Assembly: GCA_024404435.1 (NCBI GenBank) | Contig: JAKSPW010000124.1 | Location: 1 to 5,019 of the forward strand | From: Clostridia bacterium | Lineage (GTDB): Bacteria; Bacillota; Clostridia; Oscillospirales; CAG-272 | Direction: 5' to 3' | Length of the DNA stretch: 5,019 bases | Part shown: one piece after another, positions 1 to 5,019 of the stretch | How the letters are laid out: each line of letters opens with the position of its first letter | How positions within the stretch are numbered: the first letter of the stretch is position 1 | The notes under the pieces: model-generated | The model's input: the letters and a program-made list of their open reading frames with translations, nothing else | Databases searched by the model: none | What the model was told of the DNA's origin: nothing | Position numbers and translations under genes: made by a program

Positions 1-12
1 ATTTTTTTATTC

Positions 13-3000
13 TTATTCTTCGTCGGAAGCCTCTTCGGTTTCTTCGACGTTGTCCTGAACGTCTTCTTCATACTCTTCGGAAGCATCGGACTTCTCGTCC
101 TCTGCGTCCTCTGCGAAGATCTCTTCGGGAGTGAGCTCGGGAGCTTCCTCTTCGGGAATATCAAGGTGGAACTTGTGATCTTCGTCACACTCGACCTCGA
201 TGTTTCTGTAGAGCTCCATGCCGGTGCCGGCGGGGATGAGCTTACCGATGATGACGTTCTCCTTGAGACCCATGAGGTGGTCGACCTTGCCTCTGATGGC
301 GGCTTCGGTGAGGACCTTCGTGGTCTCCTGGAAGGATGCGGCGGACAGGAACGAATCCGTGCCGAGGGAAGCCTTCGTGATACCGTAGAGAACGGGCTCG
401 CTCTCTGCAAGGCGGAGCGTGATCTCACCTGCGTCGATCCTTGCCTGAAGCTTCTCGTTCTCGGTCATGAACTCGTTGATGCTTACGATGGAGCCGGGCA
501 GGAGGTCCGAGTCTCCTTCGTCGGTAACGTGTACCTTACGCGTCATCTGACGTGCGATGACCTCGATGTGCTTGTCGTTGATGTTGATGCTCTGCGAACG
601 GTAGACCTTCTGGACTTCAAGGATGATGTAGTCGTAGACTGCATCGATGCCGTTGACTCTGAGGATGTCGGCAGGGCTCTTGTCACCTTCGGTCAGCTCG
701 CGGCCTGCACGGACGTGCTGTCCGTCCTCGACAACGATACGCGTACCGAACGGGATCTGGTAAACGATAGGCTCGCTGCCGTCGTCGGGAGTGATCGTGA
801 TGTTGCGCATCTTCTTGACCTCGTGGATCGAGACCATACCCGTTGCTTCCGCGATCATGGCGATCTTCTTCGGCTTTCTTGCCTCGAAGAGCTCCTCGAC
901 TCTCGGAAGACCCTGTGTGATGTTGGCTGCAGCGACACCGCCGGTGTGGAAGGTACGCATCGTAAGCTGTGTACCGGGTTCACCGATTGACTGTGCGGCG
1001 ATGATACCGACTGCCTCACCGACGTTGACGGGCTTGTCGTTTGCAAGGTCTGCACCGTAGCAGTGTGCGCAGACACCGTGACGTGCCTTACACTGAAGGA
1101 CTGTTCTGATGTGAACGGACTTGATGCCTGCGGCAACGATCTTCCTTGCGATGGGATCGGTGATCATCTCGTTGTTGCCGATGATGACTTCACCGGTTTC
1201 CGGATGAACGATCTCGCCGATCGTATATCTGCCGACGAGTCTGTCGCGGAGCGGCTCGACAACGTCGTTGCCTTCGACGATATCGGATACCCAGATACCG
1301 TTCTCGGCACCGCAGTCTTCTTCTCTGATGATAACGTCCTGAGAAACGTCGACGAGACGGCGCGTCAGGTAACCCGAGTCGGCAGTCTTAAGAGCCGTGT
1401 CGGAAAGGGACTTACGAGCACCGCGGGCTGCGATGAAGTATTCGAGGATGTTAAGACCTTCACGGAAGTTCGATTTGATCGGGATCTCCATGGTCTTACC
1501 GGAGGTAGCGAACATAAGTCCACGCATGCCGGCAAGCTGTCTCATCTGAGTCATACTGCCTCGAGCACCGGAGTCGGACATCATCTTGATGGAGTTGTAA
1601 CGGTCGAAGTTAGCCTGAAGGGCAGAGACGACGTCCTTTGTTGTCTGTTCCCAGACGGCGATGACGTTTTCGTATCTCTCTTCTTCGGTCAGTTCACCGC
1701 GTGCAAAGTGGTGAGCGATCTTGTCGACCTTCTTCTCGGCTTCATTGATGAGGGCATATTTTTCCTTCGGGATCGTCATGTCGGCGACGGAGATGGAGAT
1801 GGACGCCTTCGTCGAGTACTTGTAGCCCATGCTCTTGATGCTGTCGAGCACCTGAGCGGCAACGGAGAAGCCGTGCTTCTTGATGCAGCGGTCGACGATG
1901 TCGCCGAGCTCCTTGGAGGTCGTGACGAACATGATCTCGAGGTCAAAGAGCTTGGATTCGTCGCTTCTGTCGACGTATCCGAGGTCCTGCGGGATGTTTT
2001 CGTTGAAGATGAGTCGGCCGAGAGTAGCGTCGATGATCTTCGTCTGCTTCTCTCCGTTGATTTCTTTTTCAACTCTGACCTTGATGGGAGCGTGCAGACC
2101 GAGGTTGCCGGTCTGGTATGCCATCATAGCCTCGTCGAAGTTGCGGAAGTACTTGCCTTCGCCGACTTCACCGGGCTTGTCGAGAGTAAGATAGAACGAG
2201 CCGAGGACCATGTCCTGAGACGGAACGGCGATTGCACGGCCGTCAACGGGTTTTAAGAGGTTGTTGGCGGAGAGCATAAGGAAGCGCGCCTCTGCCTGAG
2301 CCTCTGCGGAAAGCGGAACGTGAACAGGCATCTGGTCGCCGTCGAAGTCGGCGTTGAATGCCTTACAAACGAGCGGATGAAGCTTGATCGCCTTGCCTTC
2401 GACGAGGACGGGCTCGAATGCCTGAATGGAAAGTCTGTGAAGGGTAGGAGCACGGTTCAGAAGAACGGGGTGATTCTTGATGACGTTCTCGAGAGCATCC
2501 CACACGTCGGGGTTGACTCTTTCGACCTTCTTCTTGGCTTCCTTGATATTCGTTGCCTTGCCCATCTCGACGAGTCTCTTCATGACGAAGGGCTTGAAGA
2601 GCTCGAGAGCCATTTCCTTCGGCAGACCGCACTGATAGATCTTGAGGTCCGGTCCGACGACGATAACGGAACGTCCGGAATAGTCGACACGCTTGCCGAG
2701 CAGGTTCTGACGGAAACGTCCCTGCTTACCGCGGAGCATTTCGGAAAGCGACTTGAGAGGTCTGTTGGAAGGACCTGTTACGGGCTTTCCGCGTCTGCCG
2801 TTGTCGATGAGAGCGTCAACGGCTTCCTGGAGCATTCTCTTCTCGTTGCGGATGATGATGTCGGGAGCGCGGAGCTCCATGAGTCTCTTGAGACGGTTGT
2901 TTCTGTTGATAACTCTGCGGTAGAGGTCGTTGAGGTCGCTGGAAGCGAAACGGCCGCCGTCGAGCTGTACCATCGCGCGGATATCCGGCGGGATGACGGG

Positions 3001-3690
3001 GATGACGTCGAGGATCATCCATTCGGGCTTGTTGCCGCTGCGCTTGAAGGCTTCGACGACTTCAAGACGCTTGATGATGCGGACCTTCTTCTGGCCCGTT
3101 GCGGTCGCAAGCTCTGCTCTGAGCTGATCGGCGAGGGCAGGGATGTCGAGCTCAGCAAGAAGCTCTTTTACGGCCTCTGCGCCCATGCCGACTCTGAAGT
3201 CGTCCTCATAGCGCTCGTAGTACGAACGGTACTCGGATTCTTTCAGAAGCTGATATTTTGCGAGCGGGGTTGAACCCGGATCGATAACGATGTACTGTGC
3301 GAAATAGAGCACCTTCTCGAGCAGTCTCGGGGAGATGTCGAGGAGCAGACCCATTCTCGAGGGAATGGCGCGGAAGTACCAGATGTGAGAAACGGGAGCT
3401 GCGAGCTCGATGTGACCCATTCTCTCACGGCGGACCTTCTTCTGCGTGACCTCAACGCCGCACTTTTCGCAGATCTTACCCTTGTGGCGGATCCTCTTGT
3501 ATTTTCCGCAGAGGCATTCCCAGTCCTTCGTAGGCCCGAAAATTCTTTCGCAGAAAAGACCGTCGCGTTCCGCTTTGAGGGTACGGTAGTTTATTGTTTC
3601 AGGTTTTTTGACTTCGCCGTATGACCAGCTTCTGATCATTTCGGGAGACGCCAGACCTATTTTTATAGAATCAAAAACATTGCGTTCCAT
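13..3690 (-). CDS. rpoC: DNA-directed RNA polymerase subunit beta' (complete)
   Basis: Catalytic subunit of the cytoplasmic core RNA polymerase, working with beta, two alphas and omega. The 1225-residue product is shorter than E. coli beta' (1407), mainly because it lacks the SI3 insertion. Visible in order: N-terminal zinc site Cys59, Cys61, Cys74, Cys77; clamp coiled coil about 247-303 (sigma and NusG contact); Mg-binding loop NADFDGD at 446-452 with Asp448, Asp450, Asp452; secondary-channel rim helices about 648-684; F-loop about 721-742; bridge helix about 757-788; second zinc site Cys793, Cys867, Cys874, Cys877; trigger loop with Met911, Arg912, His915; acidic tail 1180-1225. The ATG at 3688-3690 is chosen because it follows a Shine-Dalgarno and the product starts like the family; an upstream in-frame TAA leaves little room for alternatives. 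The stop is TAA at 13-15; no terminator is visible. Odd points are Pro455 after the Mg loop and several F-loop and bridge-helix changes. Identity is certain. Confidence 0.99.
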   Translation of the reverse strand: MERNVFDSIKIGLASPEMIRSWSYGEVKKPETINYRTLKAERDGLFCERIFGPTKDWECLCGKYKRIRHKGKICEKCGVEVTQKKVRRERMGHIELAAPVSHIWYFRAIPSRMGLLLDISPRLLEKVLYFAQYIVIDPGSTPLAKYQLLKESEYRSYYERYEDDFRVGMGAEAVKELLAELDIPALADQLRAELATATGQKKVRIIKRLEVVEAFKRSGNKPEWMILDVIPVIPPDIRAMVQLDGGRFASSDLNDLYRRVINRNNRLKRLMELRAPDIIIRNEKRMLQEAVDALIDNGRRGKPVTGPSNRPLKSLSEMLRGKQGRFRQNLLGKRVDYSGRSVIVVGPDLKIYQCGLPKEMALELFKPFVMKRLVEMGKATNIKEAKKKVERVNPDVWDALENVIKNHPVLLNRAPTLHRLSIQAFEPVLVEGKAIKLHPLVCKAFNADFDGDQMPVHVPLSAEAQAEARFLMLSANNLLKPVDGRAIAVPSQDMVLGSFYLTLDKPGEVGEGKYFRNFDEAMMAYQTGNLGLHAPIKVRVEKEINGEKQTKIIDATLGRLIFNENIPQDLGYVDRSDESKLFDLEIMFVTTSKELGDIVDRCIKKHGFSVAAQVLDSIKSMGYKYSTKASISISVADMTIPKEKYALINEAEKKVDKIAHHFARGELTEEERYENVIAVWEQTTKDVVSALQANFDRYNSIKMMSDSGARGSMTQMRQLAGMRGLMFATSGKTMEIPIKSNFREGLNILEYFIAARGARKSLSDTALKTADSGYLTRRLVDVSQDVIIREEDCGAENGIWVSDIVEGNDVVEPLRDRLVGRYTIGEIVHPETGEVIIGNNEMITDPIARKIVAAGIKSVHIRTVLQCKARHGVCAHCYGADLANDKPVNVGEAVGIIAAQSIGEPGTQLTMRTFHTGGVAAANITQGLPRVEELFEARKPKKIAMIAEATGMVSIHEVKKMRNITITPDDGSEPIVYQIPFGTRIVVEDGQHVRAGRELTEGDKSPADILRVNGIDAVYDYIILEVQKVYRSQSININDKHIEVIARQMTRKVHVTDEGDSDLLPGSIVSINEFMTENEKLQARIDAGEITLRLAESEPVLYGITKASLGTDSFLSAASFQETTKVLTEAAIRGKVDHLMGLKENVIIGKLIPAGTGMELYRNIEVECDEDHKFHLDIPEEEAPELTPEEIFAEDAEDEKSDASEEYEEDVQDNVEETEEASDEE

Positions 3691-3700
3691 CGGCAGTATA

Positions 3701-3710
3701 CCTTCTCCTA
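3701..3710 (-). promoter_or_regulatory. Ribosome binding site of rpoC in the rpoB-rpoC spacer
   Basis: On the minus strand these bases read TAGGAGAAGG, a purine-rich Shine-Dalgarno match. The strong AGGAG core ends 14 bases before the ATG and the trailing GAAGG ends 10 bases before it, so the spacing is on the long side but usable. It supports the ATG at 3688-3690 as the rpoC start. The bases just upstream (3711-3719, TATATAAA-like in message sense) are AT-rich, which would keep the site unstructured. The rest of the 50-bp spacer (3691-3740) shows no convincing promoter, with no -35 box at a proper distance from the AT-rich run, and no terminator. Separate translation of rpoC on a shared rpoBC message is the simplest reading. 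Confidence 0.85.
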
Positions 3711-3740
3711 TTTATATATGAAATCTTCATTTGCGCCGGA

Positions 3741-5019
3741 TCAGAAATCAGCGTCGAGATCGTCTTCGAACTCGTCGAAAGCTTCGGCTCCCTCGAATAC
3801 GACGTCATCGTCGTCTTCGAACGCGTCGCTCGTCGGATTGTCGCTGTCGAAGTCGGCGGGAGTGTACGAGTCGTAGAGATCGTCTGTTTCGACGGTCTCA
3901 CCGACGTCCTCAGCCGAAACCTCCTGACGCGGGCGGCGAGCCATGAGCTCGGGATCGTCTTCGCCGAGCGTTGCAAGCTCGATCTCTTCGCCTTCGCTGT
4001 TGAGAACGCGGACGTCGAGAGCAAGGGACTGCAGCTCTTTGACGAGGACCTTGAATGCTTCGGGAACGCCCGGAGTCGGGATATTCTGACCTTTGACGAT
4101 GGCCTCATAGGTCTTCACACGGCCGTTGACGTCGTCAGACTTAACGGTAAGGATCTCCTGGAGAGTGTAAGCTGCGCCGTATGCTTCGAGCGCCCAGACT
4201 TCCATCTCACCGAATCTCTGACCGCCGAACTGAGCTTTACCGCCGAGAGGCTGCTGTGTCACGAGACCGTAAGGACCTGTGGAACGTGCGTGGCGCTTCT
4301 CGTCAACGAGGGGACGGAGCCGGAGGGCGGACATGATACCGACCGTTACCGGGTTATCGAAGGGCTCACCCGTTCTGCCGTCGTAAAGGATCGTCTTACC
4401 GTCGACCACCTTCAGCTTACCTGCGAGTCTGAGCTCTTCAAGGTGAGCTGCGTCTTCTCTTTCTTCGCCTTCGATCGGGCGGAGAACTCTCTCACCCTCT
4501 TCATTGAAAGTCTCCTCGAAGATGTTCTTGCCGTTTACGTTTTCGCCGCGCTGAACGTCGCGGTCGAGACCTGCGTATTCGAGACAGTCAAGGATGTCTT
4601 TCTCCGTTGCGCCGTCGAATACGGGAGTTTCGATCTTCCATCCGAGCTTGCGGGCAGCAATGCCGAGGTGAACCTCGAGCACCTGACCGATATTCATTCG
4701 GGACGGAACGCCCAGAGGATTGAGCACGATGTCAAGAGGAGTACCGTCGGGCAGGAACGGCATATCTTCGGGAGGAAGTATACGGGATACAACACCCTTG
4801 TTACCGTGACGGCCTGCCATCTTATCGCCGACGGAGATCTTTCTCTTCTGCGCGATATAGACGCGGACCTGCTTGTTCACGCTGTTCGGGAGTTCGTCAC
4901 CGTTCTCCTGAGAGAACACCTTGACGTCCACCACGATGCCGGATTCGCCGTGCGGCAGACGGAGCGAGGTGTCGCGCACCTCTCTCGCCTTTTCGCCGAA
5001 GATGGCGCGGAGCAGTCTT
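3741..5019 (-). CDS. rpoB: DNA-directed RNA polymerase subunit beta (C-terminal part, 5' end outside window)
   Basis: C-terminal 425 residues of the beta subunit, about one third of the protein; it runs off the right edge at 5019 (first whole codon ends at 5018) and stops with TGA at 3741-3743. The GTG at 4977-4979 is internal, because the frame continues upstream with the typical family segment [13 protein letters not shown]. In fragment numbering, the active-centre segment [11 protein letters not shown] at 64-74 carries Lys66 and Lys74, equivalent to E. coli Lys1065 and Lys1073, which face the nucleotide and RNA end. The conserved [12 protein letters not shown] block follows at 101-112. The C-terminal anchor and clamp-contacting part spans about 224-340 and includes the conserved [19 protein letters not shown] run at 255-273. 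An acidic tail fills 341-425; residues 398-425 hold 15 Asp/Glu and no Lys/Arg. The block 228-242 departs strongly from the family, with Pro236 in place of E. coli His1237. It lies 50 bp upstream of rpoC, the standard rpoBC order, and is presumably co-transcribed. Confidence 0.99.
   Translation of the reverse strand, partial: RLLRAIFGEKAREVRDTSLRLPHGESGIVVDVKVFSQENGDELPNSVNKQVRVYIAQKRKISVGDKMAGRHGNKGVVSRILPPEDMPFLPDGTPLDIVLNPLGVPSRMNIGQVLEVHLGIAARKLGWKIETPVFDGATEKDILDCLEYAGLDRDVQRGENVNGKNIFEETFNEEGERVLRPIEGEEREDAAHLEELRLAGKLKVVDGKTILYDGRTGEPFDNPVTVGIMSALRLRPLVDEKRHARSTGPYGLVTQQPLGGKAQFGGQRFGEMEVWALEAYGAAYTLQEILTVKSDDVNGRVKTYEAIVKGQNIPTPGVPEAFKVLVKELQSLALDVRVLNSEGEEIELATLGEDDPELMARRPRQEVSAEDVGETVETDDLYDSYTPADFDSDNPTSDAFEDDDDVVFEGAEAFDEFEDDLDADF

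Noticed and set aside
1..12. T-run at the left edge (2-8) as a terminator after rpoC.
   Set aside because: In the rpoC reading direction this is a run of A, not T, and no hairpin can be seen in the 12 bases available. A terminator further downstream cannot be judged.
166..3273. Three long plus-strand open frames (166-990, 1063-2256, 2320-3273) antisense to rpoC.
   Set aside because: All sit in exact codon-opposite-codon register with rpoC. They stay open only because rpoC largely avoids the codons TTA, CTA and TCA, as expected for a highly expressed gene. Their translations have no recognisable domain and rpoC identity is certain.
3711..3724. AT-rich TATATAAA-like run in the spacer as a -10 box for an internal rpoC promoter.
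   Set aside because: No -35-like hexamer sits 16-18 bases upstream and the run lies directly against the Shine-Dalgarno. An AT-rich stretch keeping the ribosome site open explains it.
3671..3730. A 19-codon minus-strand open frame (ATG at 3728-3730, TGA at 3671-3673) in the spacer, overlapping the rpoC start, possibly a leader peptide.
   Set aside because: No Shine-Dalgarno lies before its ATG, it contains the rpoC ribosome binding site, and its sequence is unremarkable. Chance is the simpler explanation.
4293..4337. Compensated frameshift as the cause of the divergent rpoB block.
   Set aside because: The conserved leucines and flanks line up residue for residue with no shift, so substitutions in frame explain it better.
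4977..4979. GTG as the start of a separate gene at 3741-4979.
   Set aside because: The frame stays open to the window edge and the upstream residues are typical RpoB sequence, so this GTG is an internal Val codon.

Overview
This window is a piece of the bacterial RNA polymerase rpoBC operon, read entirely from the minus strand. It holds the C-terminal third of rpoB (beta subunit, cut by the right edge at 5019) and a complete rpoC (beta' subunit, 1225 residues). A 50-bp spacer carrying the rpoC ribosome binding site separates them. Only 12 bases lie beyond the rpoC stop, so the next gene of the operon is not visible. I see no RNA gene, mobile element, repeat array, CRISPR or defence gene.

The source is most likely a member of the Bacillota, class Clostridia, possibly a gut or rumen lineage. 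Beta' is short and has an uninterrupted trigger loop without the large SI3 insertion of proteobacteria. The N-terminal and catalytic blocks read like clostridial RpoC, and both subunits end in the acidic tails common in Bacillota. Coding bias favours C- and G-ending codons mixed with AGA arginine, and is even across both genes. The assignment rests on remembered family sequences, not on a search.

Layout by position: 5019-3741 rpoB C-terminal part, 3740-3691 spacer with the ribosome binding site, 3690-13 rpoC, 12-1 an A-rich (message sense) start of the next intergenic region. The two products form the catalytic core. Beta supplies the two lysines facing the nucleotide and RNA end. Beta' supplies the Mg-binding aspartate triad, the bridge helix and the trigger loop.

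The genes are ordinary housekeeping genes and I find no undescribed multi-gene system. What deserves a second look is a set of unusual residues at normally near-invariant active-centre positions. They are: the beta position equivalent to E. coli His1237 (Pro, within a rewritten block); the residue after the beta' Mg loop (Ala467 to Pro); and the beta' F-loop and bridge-helix N-terminal hinge (Ala748 to Phe, Ser775 to Ala, His777 to Arg, Gly782 to Ser, Ala784 to Ser). Reading frames are intact throughout, so these look like real divergence, or error-free but unusual sequence, rather than frameshift damage. E. coli numbering was derived by hand alignment from memory.
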